From NCBI RefSeq assembly GCF_009789675.1, contig NZ_CP046913.1:806001-870000 (forward strand): a stretch of 64,000 nucleotides of DNA, given 5' to 3'. This stretch comes from Paraburkholderia acidisoli (lineage in GTDB: Bacteria > Pseudomonadota > Gammaproteobacteria > Burkholderiales > Burkholderiaceae). Position 1 is the stretch's first letter. Each line of letters opens with the position of its first letter. Below the pieces are notes generated by a model. That model did no database searches. It was not told where the DNA came from and saw nothing but the letters and a program-made list of their open reading frames with translations. This document shows, in pieces, positions 29,878 through 39,632 of this stretch. Both the position numbers and the translations under genes were made by a program.

Positions 29878-30360
29878 ATGCCTGTTCAGTGCACATTTCG
29901 TCTCAATCATCGGCCCATGTCCGTTTTGTATTGCGAAGGAGTGGGCGATTTCGCGGCTTTCTCAGGCAGGGATCGGTTGCGAAACGATCCCGCCGCCGTG
30001 GCGATTCCCAATGCGGGGCCGTTGCCGCCGGGCCGCTATTTCATCGTCGATCGCGGCTCGGGCGGCCTTTTCACGCACATCCGCGATCGCCTCATGGATC
30101 TCGTCAACGACACCGATCGCGAGCAATGGTTTGCGCTGTATCGCGACGATGGCGAGATCGACGACTGGACCTTCGTCAACGGGGTCGGTCGCGGCCACTT
30201 TCGGCTTCATCCGCATGGCCGCGCGAATGTGAGTGAAGGCTGTATCACACTCGCCGATCCCGCTGCTTTCGATCGCCTGAGAAAACGCCTGCTGCACGCG
30301 CCGACGATCGCGCTGCCAGGCGGGAAAGGGTTTGCCTACGGCACCGTGGAAGTCCAATGA
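29878..30360 (+). CDS. DUF2778 / Tlde1-like L,D-transpeptidase-fold protein, probable T6SS effector
   Basis: This 160-residue protein begins MPVQCTFRLNHRPMSVLYCEG and continues GDFAAFSGRD, the pattern seen at the start of DUF2778 proteins. The L,D-transpeptidase-type active site is visible as HPHGRANVSEGCITL, with His111 or His113, Ser119 and nucleophile Cys122. Tlde1 of Salmonella, of this family, is a type VI effector that cleaves and exchanges D-amino acids on peptidoglycan tetrapeptides. No signal peptide is present, as expected for a protein delivered by the T6SS. The stop overlaps the next ATG (ATGA), and an Hcp gene follows, which supports the effector role. The DNA is less GC-rich than its neighbours, a sign of transfer. 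Function is inferred from family and context. Confidence 0.82.
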   Translation: MPVQCTFRLNHRPMSVLYCEGVGDFAAFSGRDRLRNDPAAVAIPNAGPLPPGRYFIVDRGSGGLFTHIRDRLMDLVNDTDREQWFALYRDDGEIDDWTFVNGVGRGHFRLHPHGRANVSEGCITLADPAAFDRLRKRLLHAPTIALPGGKGFAYGTVEVQ

Positions 30361-30623
30361 GAAAGGCCTTCGTGAACGCTGCCGCATCGATCCTGCTGTT
30401 CCTTGCGCTGGTGTATCCGGTCGGACGATTGATTTTTATCGAGCCTGTTGCGACTGCCGTTGCGCGCGCCGCGTTCTGGGTCGGACTTGACCGCGACGGC
30501 GAACCGGGCGATGCGCTCGTCGATTCCGTATTGCTGGTTTCGTTGCTCCTCGCACTGGCGATGGTTGCGCTTGCCAATGCGCTTTTGAAACGCCACCGAA
30601 GGAAGCCTCTCCATGTCCAATGA
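30357..30623 (+). CDS. Small two-helix membrane protein, candidate immunity protein
   Basis: This 88-residue protein has hydrophobic helices at about residues 10-32 (ASILLFLALVYPVGRLIFI) and 57-78 (VDSVLLVSLLLALAMVALANALL), and a basic cytoplasmic-like tail KRHRRKP. A short polar loop (GLDRDGEPGD) lies between the helices and could face the periplasm, where a peptidoglycan-targeting toxin would act. It overlaps the toxin stop by 4 bases and the Hcp start by 11 bases, so all three are translated together. No family was recognised. Immunity is inferred only from its position and membrane topology; a role in effector loading is an alternative. Confidence 0.7.
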   Translation: MRKAFVNAAASILLFLALVYPVGRLIFIEPVATAVARAAFWVGLDRDGEPGDALVDSVLLVSLLLALAMVALANALLKRHRRKPLHVQ

Positions 30624-31083
30624 CGTCTTCATCAAAATCGACGGCATCACCGGCGAATCCGAGGACGCCGCGCATCCCGGCGAAATTCAGGTCGTGAACT
30701 GGAACTGGAAAATGTCGCAACGCGCTGCAATGATGTCCGGAGCCGGCGGCGGCGCGGCCAAGGCAACGGTCGAGGACCTCGTGTTCTTTCACGAGGTGGA
30801 CCGCGCCAGCCCGAATCTGATGTCGTATTGCCTGACCGGCAAGCACGTTTCACAAGCCGTGCTCACGATGCGCAAGGCAGGTGGCGTGCCGCTCGATTTC
30901 CTGCGCATCACGATGTCCGATGTGATCGTGACATCGGTCGAAATGTCGGCGAGCTATGAACAGGTCCGGCTCTCGTTTGCGAAGGTGAAGCAGGAGTACA
31001 TCGTGCAGAATGCACTCGGCGGCAGCAAAGGCGTCGTCACTGGCACCTTCGACATCAAGGCGAATTTCAGCGTGAACGCTTAG
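30613..31083 (+). CDS. Hcp-family type VI secretion tube/effector-carrier protein
   Basis: This 156-residue protein is an Hcp1/DUF796 protein: MSNDVFIKIDGITGESEDAAHPGEIQV at the start (in part), a central EDLVFFHEVDRASPNLM, and a C-terminal SFAKVKQEYIVQNALGGSKG with a final beta strand TGTFDIKANFSVNA. Hcp hexamers form the inner tube of the T6SS and can carry small effectors in the lumen. No other T6SS genes (tssA-M, vgrG) are in the window, so this is an orphan Hcp that must use a system encoded elsewhere. Its start lies inside the previous gene, with GGAAG 7 bases upstream. A terminator follows. Confidence 0.93.
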   Translation: MSNDVFIKIDGITGESEDAAHPGEIQVVNWNWKMSQRAAMMSGAGGGAAKATVEDLVFFHEVDRASPNLMSYCLTGKHVSQAVLTMRKAGGVPLDFLRITMSDVIVTSVEMSASYEQVRLSFAKVKQEYIVQNALGGSKGVVTGTFDIKANFSVNA

Positions 31084-31107
31084 CTTTCGAACAAAATAGC
31101 GAAATAA

Positions 31108-31144
31108 AAAACGGCGTCGGTGTCCGAAGACACGACGCCGTTTT
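31108..31144. terminator. Bidirectional terminator between hcp and ppc
   Basis: AAAACGGCGTC-G-GTGTC pairs with GACAC-GACGCCGTTTT around a CGAA loop, with a single bulged G. A and T runs flank it, serving both convergent genes. Confidence 0.9.
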
Positions 31145-31180
31145 CGTCAACGCAAACGCGTCAACAGTGCATCAAAACCC

Positions 31181-34100
31181 TCACCCCGTATTGCGCAACC
31201 CCGCCGCGATCCCGTTGATCGTCAGATGAATCCCGCGCCGCACACGCGGACTCGGGTCGCCCGCGCGATACCGCTTGATCAGTTCCACCTGCAAGTGATT
31301 GAGCGGATCGAGATACGGGAAGCGGTTCTTGATCGAACGCGCGAGGAGCGGGTTGTCGGCGAGACGGCCGTTCGAACCGGTAATCTCGTCGAGCACGCGC
31401 GTCGTGCGCTCCCACTCGGCCACGATGCGTTCGAACACATGCTTGCGCAGCTTCTTGTCGGCCACCAGTTGCGCATAGCGCGACGCCACCGCGAGGTCCG
31501 TCTTCGCGAGCGTCATGTCCATGTTCGAGAGCAGGTTCGAGAAGAACGGCCAGGTCTTGTACATCTTGCGGAACATCGCGAGACGGCGCGTGCGCTCGGC
31601 GTCGCTGCCCGCTTCGTCGAGATACGCCGCCACGGCGCTGCCGAAGCCGTACCAGCCGGTGAGCAGCAGACGGCACTGGCCCCACGAAAAGCCCCAGGGA
31701 ATCGCGCGCAGGTCGTCGATCTTGCGGTTCTTCGGGTCTTGCAGCTTGCGCGAGGCCGGCCGGCTGCCGATGTTGAGTTCGGCGATTTCCGTGATCGGCG
31801 TCGAGGCGAAGAAGTAGTCGGTGAAGCCCGGCGTTTCGTACACGAGCGAGCGATACGCGGCCATCGCGCCGTCCGAGAGCGTTTGCATCGCCGCTTCGAA
31901 CTCCGGCAGTTCGGCGGGCACGTTGCCCGCGGCCTGGCCCATCGGCAGCAGCGTGGCTTCGAGCGTCGCCGCGATCACGGTTTCCAGATTGCGCCGGCCG
32001 ATCTCGGGATTGCCGAACTTGCTGGCGATCACCTCGCCTTGCTCGGTCAGGCGGATCTGACCGTCGACGGTGCCCGGCGGCTGCGACAGGATCGCGTTGT
32101 AGGTCGGACCGCCGCCGCGGCCGACCGTGCCGCCGCGGCCGTGGAAGAGGCGCAGCGTGATGCCGCGTTCGCGATGCAGCGCGACCAGCGCGAGTTCCGC
32201 GCGATACAGCTCCCAGTTCGACGTGAGGAAGCCGCCGTCCTTGTTGCTGTCCGAGTAGCCGAGCATGATTTCCTGCTCGTTGCCCTGATGCTCGACGATG
32301 CTGTCGATGCCCGGCAGCGCGAGCAGGTCGCGCATGATGTGCGGCGCGTTGCGCAAGTCGGGAATCGTCTCGAACAGCGGGATCACCATGAGCGCGGCTT
32401 GCGCGGGATCGTCGGCGGGACCGAGGCGGCCCGCGAGCAAGCCCGTTTCCTTCTGCAGCAGCATCACTTCGAGCAGATCGGACACGGTTTCCGTGTGCGA
32501 GATGATGTAGTTGCGCACCGCGCGCGCGCCAAACTTCTCACGCGTCACGCGCGCCATCTCCAGCACGCCCAGCTCGCTCTGCACGAGCGCGGAGTAGTCG
32601 AGATACGGCGAGCGCAGCGCGCGCGGATCGGCGAGTTGCGCGAGCAGCACGCTTTGCTTCGCTTCCTCGGAGAGCGCGGCGTAGTCGGCGTGCACGCCCG
32701 CGCGAGCAAGGAGTTCGCCGATCACGGCTTCGTGAATGTCCGAGCTTTGGCGCAAGTCGATGCTCGCGAGATGGAAGCCGAACACTTCCACCGCGCGCAA
32801 CAGCGGCGCGAGGCGCGGCGTGGCCAGCGAGGCGCCGTGATGCGCGCCGAGCGAATCGAGCAGGACATGCAGATCGCGCGAGAACTCGCCCGCATCGGCA
32901 TAAGGCTGGGCGCGCACGGGCGCGGCGTTGCGGCCCGCGCTGCGCACGGCGACCACGCCTTCGCCCAGCCGCACGCGCGCGCTCGCGGCGAGCCGCGTGT
33001 ACACGCCGATCAAGGCGCGCCGGTACGGCTCGTCCACGCGATGCGGCGATTGATCGGGCGACGCTTCGGCGAGCGCCTTGAGTTCGTCGCTCGCGCCCGC
33101 GAGCAGGTTCGACACGGAAAGCTCCGCGCCCAGACGGTGCACCTGATCGAGATAATGCTGAAGAATCACCTGCGCCTGGCGCTCGCTGGCTTCTTCGAGC
33201 GTCGCGGCGGTCACGTTCGGATTGCCGTCGCGGTCGCCGCCGATCCAGCTGCCCATCTGGAAGAACGCGGGCAGGCGCGCCGAAATGCCGTGCTCCTTCA
33301 GCGAGGTTTCGATCTCGCCGTAAAGCGCGGGAATCTCGCTCAGGAAGGTCGTGTGATAGTACGACAGCGCGTTTTCGATTTCATCGCCCACGGTGAGGCG
33401 CGCGTCGCGCAGCATGCGCGTTTGCCAGAGCGAGGTCACGCGCGCGCGCAGCAGCGCTTCGTTGTGCTCCAGCTCGCGATGCGTGAGCGGCTGGTCGCGT
33501 TCGGCGAGCAGGCGCGCCACGTCGTGCTGCGAGTCGAGCGTGCTCTTGCGCTGCACTTCGGTCGGGTGCGCGGTGAGCACGGGCACGATCAGCGCGTCGT
33601 TGAAGAACTGCTGCAGCACGGGCGTCGCGGCCGCGCCCGCTTGCGCGAGGCGTTCGAGCGAATGCGCGATGGTGCCCGCCTGCGGCGCCGAGCCGGCCAG
33701 ATCGTGGATGCGGCGGCGGCGGTTGCGATGGCGGTCTTCGGCGATGTTCGCGAGATGCGAGAAGTAGCTGAACGCGCGCACGACGCTCACGGTCTGCTCG
33801 GGCGAGAGCGCGCGCAACTGCTTCTCCAGCGCGAGCGCGGCGGCGTTGTCGTCTTCGCGGCGAAAGCGCACGGCCGTCTGGCGGATGGTCTCGACCACCT
33901 CGAACACGGCGTCGCCTTCCTGCTCGCGCACCACGTCGCCGAGCAGCCGGCCGAGATAGCGGATGTCTTCGAAGAGCGGCTGATCCTTGTCGTCGCGGGC
34001 GGCGGCTTTCGCGGGCCGGGTGGCCTTGGCGGTTTTAACCGGCTTCGCGGCCGTTTCGGTGTGCGGTGTCTCGTCGACGGCGGCGGCTTGCCCGGCCTTC

Positions 34101-34528
34101 GCGGCCTTGGCGGCTTTCTGCGCTTTCACGGGCTTGCCGGCCTTGTCGGCTTTCTCGAGTTTGGCGGGCTTCGCGGCTTTATCGGCCTTGGTGGGTTTGT
34201 CCGACTTCGCGGCCTTTTCCGTCTTTTCGGCCTTGGACGGCTTTGCCGCCTTGGCCGGGTTGCCCACCTTCGCGGCCTTCGCGGGCTTCGCCCCGGCATC
34301 GGCGGCGGCCACCGGCGCCGTGCCCAGCAGCCCGCTCGCGGCGACGTCCGCGCCCGAGTGCGCAACGAACCCGGTCGATTCGATCGTCGAGGCTATCGTG
34401 GTCTTCGTGGCCTGCGGTTTTTTGGCCGGTTTCGCGGACGGTGCGGACGTCTTGTCGACGGCCTTCGAAACAGCGTTCTGCGATGCGTTGTTGCGGCGCT
34501 CTGCGCGCGCCGAGCCTGAAGACTTCAC
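31181..34528 (-). CDS. ppc: Phosphoenolpyruvate carboxylase with long Lys/Ala-rich N-terminal tail
   Basis: This 1115-residue enzyme makes oxaloacetate from PEP and bicarbonate. Catalytic landmarks are [14 protein letters not shown] (the catalytic histidine), [33 protein letters not shown] and the C-terminal LRNTG. The start is most likely GTG at 34528 because AAGGA lies 7 bases upstream and no ATG is suitable. The PEPC core begins around residue 183 ([19 protein letters not shown]). Before it is a disordered tail of about 180 residues with repeated KPAKAAK-like units (residues 81-147), resembling histone H1 or AlgP tails and unusual for PEPC. It is divergent from hemC. Confidence 0.96.
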   Translation of the reverse strand: MKSSGSARAERRNNASQNAVSKAVDKTSAPSAKPAKKPQATKTTIASTIESTGFVAHSGADVAASGLLGTAPVAAADAGAKPAKAAKVGNPAKAAKPSKAEKTEKAAKSDKPTKADKAAKPAKLEKADKAGKPVKAQKAAKAAKAGQAAAVDETPHTETAAKPVKTAKATRPAKAAARDDKDQPLFEDIRYLGRLLGDVVREQEGDAVFEVVETIRQTAVRFRREDDNAAALALEKQLRALSPEQTVSVVRAFSYFSHLANIAEDRHRNRRRRIHDLAGSAPQAGTIAHSLERLAQAGAAATPVLQQFFNDALIVPVLTAHPTEVQRKSTLDSQHDVARLLAERDQPLTHRELEHNEALLRARVTSLWQTRMLRDARLTVGDEIENALSYYHTTFLSEIPALYGEIETSLKEHGISARLPAFFQMGSWIGGDRDGNPNVTAATLEEASERQAQVILQHYLDQVHRLGAELSVSNLLAGASDELKALAEASPDQSPHRVDEPYRRALIGVYTRLAASARVRLGEGVVAVRSAGRNAAPVRAQPYADAGEFSRDLHVLLDSLGAHHGASLATPRLAPLLRAVEVFGFHLASIDLRQSSDIHEAVIGELLARAGVHADYAALSEEAKQSVLLAQLADPRALRSPYLDYSALVQSELGVLEMARVTREKFGARAVRNYIISHTETVSDLLEVMLLQKETGLLAGRLGPADDPAQAALMVIPLFETIPDLRNAPHIMRDLLALPGIDSIVEHQGNEQEIMLGYSDSNKDGGFLTSNWELYRAELALVALHRERGITLRLFHGRGGTVGRGGGPTYNAILSQPPGTVDGQIRLTEQGEVIASKFGNPEIGRRNLETVIAATLEATLLPMGQAAGNVPAELPEFEAAMQTLSDGAMAAYRSLVYETPGFTDYFFASTPITEIAELNIGSRPASRKLQDPKNRKIDDLRAIPWGFSWGQCRLLLTGWYGFGSAVAAYLDEAGSDAERTRRLAMFRKMYKTWPFFSNLLSNMDMTLAKTDLAVASRYAQLVADKKLRKHVFERIVAEWERTTRVLDEITGSNGRLADNPLLARSIKNRFPYLDPLNHLQVELIKRYRAGDPSPRVRRGIHLTINGIAAGLRNTG

Positions 34529-35035
34529 GGTGATTTCCTTAAAGCAAGCCGCGAGGGCATGTTGATCGGAACTGCCAAACAGCACGAAACTGCGTGGCCG
34601 CGGCGCGAGCCGGGCCTGAGCGCAGTGCAACCGCGAGAGGGCGGAAGGTGTCACATCGCGCCGATCTGCCGCCTCGTGCGCGCGTGCCACCCGGTTCGTG
34701 CGCGTGCCGCCGTAAGCGGAGCGCCGGGTGCAGGTCTTGCTAAGGAAGTCGCCGCCGCGAGCGGCGAATCATGGTCAACGCGGGCGATCGGTCGCTGCTG
34801 CGAACGTCGCCGCTGGCCCCTCGTCCGTATGACGCTCATCCATATGACGTATACGGACCGAGCCGGACCATGCCGTTGCCAACTGGCGCGATGCCAGGCC
34901 GCCGCCGGCCCCGGGTCTCTTCCTTGCCGCCGCACGCGCTCCCCGCCGACGCCCGGAAGGGCCGTAAAAGGGGCGCGTGCTAACATTGCCTGTTATCCGA
35001 TTCTGCTTTTCATCCCGTCATTCGATGTCCTTGCC
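34529..35035. other. 507-base divergent region between ppc and hemC
   Basis: This region contains an inverted repeat GTCCGTAT - 20 bases - ATACGGAC (34823-34858) whose spacer has two ATGACG copies and CATATG. Promoters for ppc and hemC must lie here, but no strong pair was identified. No gene is seen. Confidence 0.5.
34823..34858. promoter_or_regulatory. Inverted repeat, candidate regulatory site
   Basis: GTCCGTAT (34823-34830) and ATACGGAC (34851-34858) are perfect 8-bp arms separated by 20 bases. It lies 178-213 bases before hemC and about 300 before ppc. Confidence 0.45.
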
Positions 35036-36106
35036 ATGAACTCCGAGACGTTATCCGCGCCCATGCCCCGCACACTCGTGATCGCTTCGCGGGAAAGCCG
35101 CCTTGCGATGTGGCAGGCGGAGCATGTGCAAGCTGCGCTGCACAAATTATATCCATCCTGCGAGGTGAAAATCCTCGGAATGACGACGCGCGGCGATCAA
35201 ATTCTCGATCGCACGCTCTCGAAGGTCGGCGGCAAGGGGCTGTTCGTGAAGGAACTGGAGCAGGCGCTCGCCGAAGGCCGCGCCGACCTCGCCGTGCATT
35301 CGCTCAAGGACGTGCCGATGGAATTGCCCGAGGGTTTCACGCTCTCGGCCATCATGGAGCGCGAAGATCCGCGCGACGCGTTCGTGTCGAACGACTACGA
35401 CTCGCTCGCCGCGTTGCCCGCGGGCGCGGTGGTCGGCACTTCGAGCCTGCGCCGCGAGTCGATGATTCGCGCGCGCTATCCGCACCTCGACGTGAAGCCG
35501 TTGCGCGGCAACCTCGACACGCGTCTGTCCAAGCTCGATCGCGGCGACTACGCGGCCATCATCCTCGCGGCGGCGGGTTTGAAGCGCCTGGGTTTGGGCG
35601 CACGCATCCGCGCGCTGCTCGAACCGGCCGACAGCCTGCCGGCGGCGGGTCAGGGCGCGCTCGGCATCGAGATTCGCAGCGATCGCGCCGATCTCGCCGC
35701 ATGGCTCGCGCCGCTGCACGACGACGCCACCGCGAAGGCCGTGGAAGCCGAACGCATGGTCTCGCGCGCGCTCGGCGGCAGCTGCACGGTGCCGCTCGCG
35801 GCCTACGCGCACTGGCAGGACGGCAAGCTCGCGCTGCGCGGCACGATCGCCACGCCCGACGCGAGCCGCGTGCTCGCCGCGCAGGAAGTCACGGCGGCAT
35901 CGACTGTCGATGAAGCCGTGGCGCTCGGCCGCCGCGTCGCGGACGACCTGATCGCGCAGGGCGCGCTGGAGATCGTGCGCGCGCTCGCCGAAGCCGCGGC
36001 CACGGAAGGCCCGAACGTCGCGCCGGGTCGCACGGGCGCGGCCGGCGCAGCGGCCGAAAACCATGCCGCACCACGTCCGGGCGGCGACCCGGCTTCGCTG
36101 CAATGA
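35036..36106 (+). CDS. hemC: Porphobilinogen deaminase (hydroxymethylbilane synthase)
   Basis: This 356-residue enzyme joins four porphobilinogens into hydroxymethylbilane. [44 protein letters not shown] and [14 protein letters not shown] are family blocks. The dipyrromethane-cofactor cysteine is in [12 protein letters not shown] (Cys250). A Gly/Ala/Pro-rich C-terminal extension of about 35 residues (after RALAEAA) is longer than usual for HemC and appears unstructured. The ATG at 35036 is the first suitable start. Its stop overlaps the hemDX start by 4 bases (ATGA), so translation is coupled. Confidence 0.97.
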   Translation: MNSETLSAPMPRTLVIASRESRLAMWQAEHVQAALHKLYPSCEVKILGMTTRGDQILDRTLSKVGGKGLFVKELEQALAEGRADLAVHSLKDVPMELPEGFTLSAIMEREDPRDAFVSNDYDSLAALPAGAVVGTSSLRRESMIRARYPHLDVKPLRGNLDTRLSKLDRGDYAAIILAAAGLKRLGLGARIRALLEPADSLPAAGQGALGIEIRSDRADLAAWLAPLHDDATAKAVEAERMVSRALGGSCTVPLAAYAHWQDGKLALRGTIATPDASRVLAAQEVTAASTVDEAVALGRRVADDLIAQGALEIVRALAEAAATEGPNVAPGRTGAAGAAAENHAAPRPGGDPASLQ

Positions 36107-38307
36107 CGCCCCCCTGGCAGCCGCGCGCCGGTGGCAAGGCGCAGCCCGACGAGTGGGGCGGTCCCGCCGACGCGTCGCAGGGCGCGTCCGCGAATGCGCC
36201 GTTCACCGTCGTCATCACGCGACCGGCCGGTCAGTCGGAAGCGCTCGCGGCGCAACTCGCGCAGGCGGGCGTCGCCACGCTCGACTTCCCGCTCATCGCC
36301 ATTGCACCGGTCGCCGACGAAGCGCCGCTGCGCGCCGCGCTGAACGCGCTCGAACGCTATGCGTTCGTGGTGTTCGTCTCGCCGAACGCCGTGGACCGCG
36401 CTTTCGCCGCCTATACGTCGATCTCGTCGATCTGGCCGCCCGCGCTGCCGGTGGCCGTGGTCGGCCCGGCCAGCGTGGCCGCGCTCGCGCGCCACGGCGT
36501 CGCCACGCCGGGCCACACGGTGATCAGCCCGACCGGCGCCGCCGATGAAGAACCGGCGCGGTTCGACTCCGAATCGCTCTACGCGGCGCTCGAAGCGCAC
36601 TTTGGCGCGAACGGCTTCGCCGACCAGCGCGTGCTGATCGTGCGCGGCGACGGCGGGCGCGAATGGCTCGCCGAGCGTCTGCGCGAAGCGGGCGCCGAAA
36701 TCGACACCGTCGCGGCCTACCGGCGCGTCGTGCCGGAGCCGCCCATCGCCGCGTGGACGCGCGTGCATGCGCTGCTCGAGGGCGCGCCGCACGCGTGGCT
36801 CGTCACCAGTTCCGAAGGCGTGCGCAATCTCGACGAGTTGGCGCGCGAGCATCTCACGGCGGGCGAAGTCGTCGAGCTGCATCACGCGCCGCTCGTGGCG
36901 CCGCATCCGCGGATCGCCGAGACGGCGCGCTCAATGGGTTTTGATAGGATGACGGTGTCCGGCGCGGGCGACGAACGCATCGTCGAGACGCTGCTGGGTC
37001 TCGTTTCCTCGCAGGTCCGTCCCGCCGCAGATCCCGTTGTTCAACCGGTTCAGAACACTCCGGCCGCAACGCCGGTTCACTCTCGCATGACTGATTCGAA
37101 CAATTCCAGCAGCACGACCCGTTCAGGCGCCGTCACGGCCGCCCCGGAAAACAGCGGCGGCAGCGCGGCCGCTTCGGCCGGCACGGCCGGTAACGCCAGC
37201 AGCGGCGCGAGCGCCAGCGCGGCGTCGCGGCCCACATACGCGTCGTCGGGCGGCACCGGCAATCTCACGCCGAACAACACCGGCGCGCGCCGCGGCGGCG
37301 CGGGCACGGCGCTCTTGTGGCTCGTCGTGGTGCTGGTCGCGGCCGGCGCGGGCGCGGGCGGCTACGTGATCAACCGCAAGCTCGACCGGCTCGACACGCA
37401 ACTGGTGCAGCGCCAGCAGGCGGCGGATCAGCAGACCGCCGCGTTGCGCGCGCGTGCCGATCAGGCCGCCCAGGGCGCGCAGCAGCTCGACAAGCAGATG
37501 GCGCAACTCGAAGGCAAGATCGCCGACGCGCAGACCTCGCAGCAGGCGCTCTCGCAGCAGTACGCCGATCTCGCCAAGAATCGCGACGACTGGTCGCTCG
37601 CCGAAGTCGGCCAGATGCTGTCCAGCGCGAGCGAGCAACTGCAACTCACGGGCAACACGCAGCTCGCGCTGTTCGCGCTGCAAAGCGCCGACACGCGTCT
37701 CGCCGCCTCGAGCGCGCCGCAGGCGCTGGCCGTGCGCAAGGCCATCGCGCAGGACATCGACAAGCTCAAGGCCGCGCCGTCCACCGACCTCTCGGGCATG
37801 GCCATCAAGCTCGACACCGCGCTCGGCCAGATCGACGCGCTGCCGCTTGCCGGCGAGGCCATCGTCGCGCACACGAAGCCCGAAGCGCCGCAGCCCGCCG
37901 ACATCGGCAAGACGGCCGCCGCCGCCAACGAGCCGAAGTGGAAAGCGTGGCTGAACACCTTCGTCGCGGGCGTGGGCCAGCAGGTCGCGAGCCTCGTGCA
38001 GGTGCGCCGCATCGACAACGCCGACGCCATGCTCGTCTCGCCCGACCAGGGCTACTTCGTGCGCGAGAACCTGAAGCTGCGCCTGCTTTCCGCGCGCCTC
38101 TCGCTGCTCTCGCGCAACGAAGCCACGCTCAAGTCCGATCTCGCCACCGCCGACGCCACGCTCGCGCGCTACTTCGACGCCAACTCGAAGAACGTGCAGA
38201 CCGTGCGCGAACTGCTCAAGGAAGTCGACGCCGGCTCCGCTGCCGTCGCGCTGCCCACGCTCGACACGAGCCTGCAGGCGATCCAGCAATTCCGGAGCCG
38301 GGGGTAA
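36103..38307 (+). CDS. hemD: Fused uroporphyrinogen-III synthase / HemX membrane protein
   Basis: This 734-residue fusion has two parts. Residues about 25-300 are HemD ([50 protein letters not shown]), which cyclises hydroxymethylbilane with D-ring inversion. After an Asn/Ser/Thr-rich linker that begins near Met329 comes HemX. It has one transmembrane helix (about 402-424, [20 protein letters not shown]), a coiled coil (about 425-500, Gln/Ala-rich) and a conserved C-terminal domain ([33 protein letters not shown], in part). The HemD-HemX fusion is known in Burkholderia relatives. It lies between hemC and hemY in one operon. HemX may scaffold haem enzymes at the membrane. Confidence 0.94.
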   Translation: MTPPWQPRAGGKAQPDEWGGPADASQGASANAPFTVVITRPAGQSEALAAQLAQAGVATLDFPLIAIAPVADEAPLRAALNALERYAFVVFVSPNAVDRAFAAYTSISSIWPPALPVAVVGPASVAALARHGVATPGHTVISPTGAADEEPARFDSESLYAALEAHFGANGFADQRVLIVRGDGGREWLAERLREAGAEIDTVAAYRRVVPEPPIAAWTRVHALLEGAPHAWLVTSSEGVRNLDELAREHLTAGEVVELHHAPLVAPHPRIAETARSMGFDRMTVSGAGDERIVETLLGLVSSQVRPAADPVVQPVQNTPAATPVHSRMTDSNNSSSTTRSGAVTAAPENSGGSAAASAGTAGNASSGASASAASRPTYASSGGTGNLTPNNTGARRGGAGTALLWLVVVLVAAGAGAGGYVINRKLDRLDTQLVQRQQAADQQTAALRARADQAAQGAQQLDKQMAQLEGKIADAQTSQQALSQQYADLAKNRDDWSLAEVGQMLSSASEQLQLTGNTQLALFALQSADTRLAASSAPQALAVRKAIAQDIDKLKAAPSTDLSGMAIKLDTALGQIDALPLAGEAIVAHTKPEAPQPADIGKTAAAANEPKWKAWLNTFVAGVGQQVASLVQVRRIDNADAMLVSPDQGYFVRENLKLRLLSARLSLLSRNEATLKSDLATADATLARYFDANSKNVQTVRELLKEVDAGSAAVALPTLDTSLQAIQQFRSRG

Positions 38308-38310
38308 GAC

Positions 38311-39510
38311 ATGGCGATCCGTGGACTTCTCTGGCTCGCGCTCCTCTTCGTGATTGCCGTCGCGCTCGCGACGGTCGGCCGCTTCGACGCGGGGCAGGTG
38401 CTGCTCGTCTATCCGCCGTATCGCGTGGACGTTTCGCTGAACCTGTTCGTGGTGGGGATCGTCGTGGCGTTTTTGCTGCTCTACGCGATCCTGCGTTTCG
38501 TGCGCAATATCGTGACGATGCCGCGCCGTGTGGCCGCCTATCGCGCGCGCATGCGCACGGAAAAGGCCAACTCGGCGCTGCGCGACGCCGTGGGCAATCT
38601 CTATGCGGGCCGCTTCTCGCGCGCTGAAAAAGCCGCGCGCGATTCGCTCGCCGACGAGAAAAATCAGGGCGCCGCCGGCCTGATCGCCGCGAACGCCGCG
38701 CATCGTCTGCATGAATATGCGCGCCGCGACGAATGGCTCGCGCAGGTGGATGACGCCGACCTGCAGGAAGCGCGCTTGATGGCGACCGCCGACATGCGCG
38801 CCGACGGCCGCGACGCCGACGGCGCGCTCGCCGCGCTCACCGAAATGCGCACGCAAGGCGGCCGCCGCATTCACGCGCAGCAGATCGCGCTGCGCGCGCA
38901 GCAGCAGCTCAAGAACTGGGGCGAAGTGCTCAAGCTCGTGAAGACGCTCGAAAAGCGCGAGGCGCTGCACCCGGCCGTGGCCGTGCGCCTGCGTCAGCTC
39001 GCGGCGGAAAACCTGCTGCGCGAGCGCCGTCACAACGCCGACGCGCTGCTCGAACTGTGGGGCACGCTCTCGCCGGTCGAGCGCCATTCGCCGCGTCTCG
39101 CCGACTGCGCCGCCGAGCTGCTCGTCGCGCTCGAACGCCAGGCCGACGCGCGCAAGATCGTGGAAGAAGCGCTCGCGCAGAACTGGGACGCGCGCCTGCT
39201 GCGCCGCTATCCCGACACCGCGGGCCCCGACGCCTTGCCGCTCATCCAGAAGGCGGAAGCGTGGCGCAAGGAACGCCCCGAAGACGGCGACCTGCTGTTC
39301 GCGCTCGGCCGTTTGTGCCTCAAGCAACAGCTGTGGGGCAAGGCGCAGTCGTTCCTCGAAGCGGCCGTCAAGTCGGCGCAGGCGCACGACAACGAACCGC
39401 TCAAGATCCGCTCGCATCGCGCGCTCGCGCGTCTGCACGAGCAGCTCGGCGACGGCGAGAAAGCCGCCACGCATTACCGCGAAAGCGCGCTGGCGATGAA
39501 CGTGGTGTGA
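38311..39510 (+). CDS. hemY: HemY, membrane TPR protein of the hem operon
   Basis: This 399-residue inner-membrane protein has two hydrophobic helices (about residues 3-22 and 42-64: LFVVGIVVAFLLLYAILRFV) and then a cytoplasmic TPR-type region of Ala/Leu/Glu-rich helices. RMRTEKANSALRDAVGNLYAGRFSRAEKAAR is the conserved HemY_N block (in part). It is unrelated to the Bacillus HemY oxidase; in proteobacteria it may help coupling of haem enzymes, with no proven catalysis. It begins 4 bases after the hemDX stop, as the last gene of the operon, and a strong terminator follows. Confidence 0.94.
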   Translation: MAIRGLLWLALLFVIAVALATVGRFDAGQVLLVYPPYRVDVSLNLFVVGIVVAFLLLYAILRFVRNIVTMPRRVAAYRARMRTEKANSALRDAVGNLYAGRFSRAEKAARDSLADEKNQGAAGLIAANAAHRLHEYARRDEWLAQVDDADLQEARLMATADMRADGRDADGALAALTEMRTQGGRRIHAQQIALRAQQQLKNWGEVLKLVKTLEKREALHPAVAVRLRQLAAENLLRERRHNADALLELWGTLSPVERHSPRLADCAAELLVALERQADARKIVEEALAQNWDARLLRRYPDTAGPDALPLIQKAEAWRKERPEDGDLLFALGRLCLKQQLWGKAQSFLEAAVKSAQAHDNEPLKIRSHRALARLHEQLGDGEKAATHYRESALAMNVV

Positions 39511-39572
39511 TGCCGGTGATCTGATGCGTCGATGGCGCGTGGATTGCGCCAACTCCGCGCATCGACATGAAA

Positions 39573-39601
39573 AAACGGCCGCTTCGAAAGAGCGGCCGTT
39601 T
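39573..39601. terminator. Bidirectional terminator after hemY
   Basis: AAACGGCCGCT (39573-39583) pairs with AGCGGCCGTTT (39591-39601). It serves hemY (+) and the MFS gene (-). Confidence 0.9.
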
Positions 39602-39632
39602 GCTTTTGGGGCGGCGATCCGGCAAGAAGCGC

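Noticed and set aside
29808..30236. Overlapping frame ahead of the toxin gene
   Set aside because: The translation lacks the catalytic motif and other family features; the frame at 29878 carries them.
37087..38307. HemX as a separate gene starting at Met329 of the fusion
   Set aside because: No stop codon or ribosome site separates it from HemD, and HemD-HemX fusions are known in this group.
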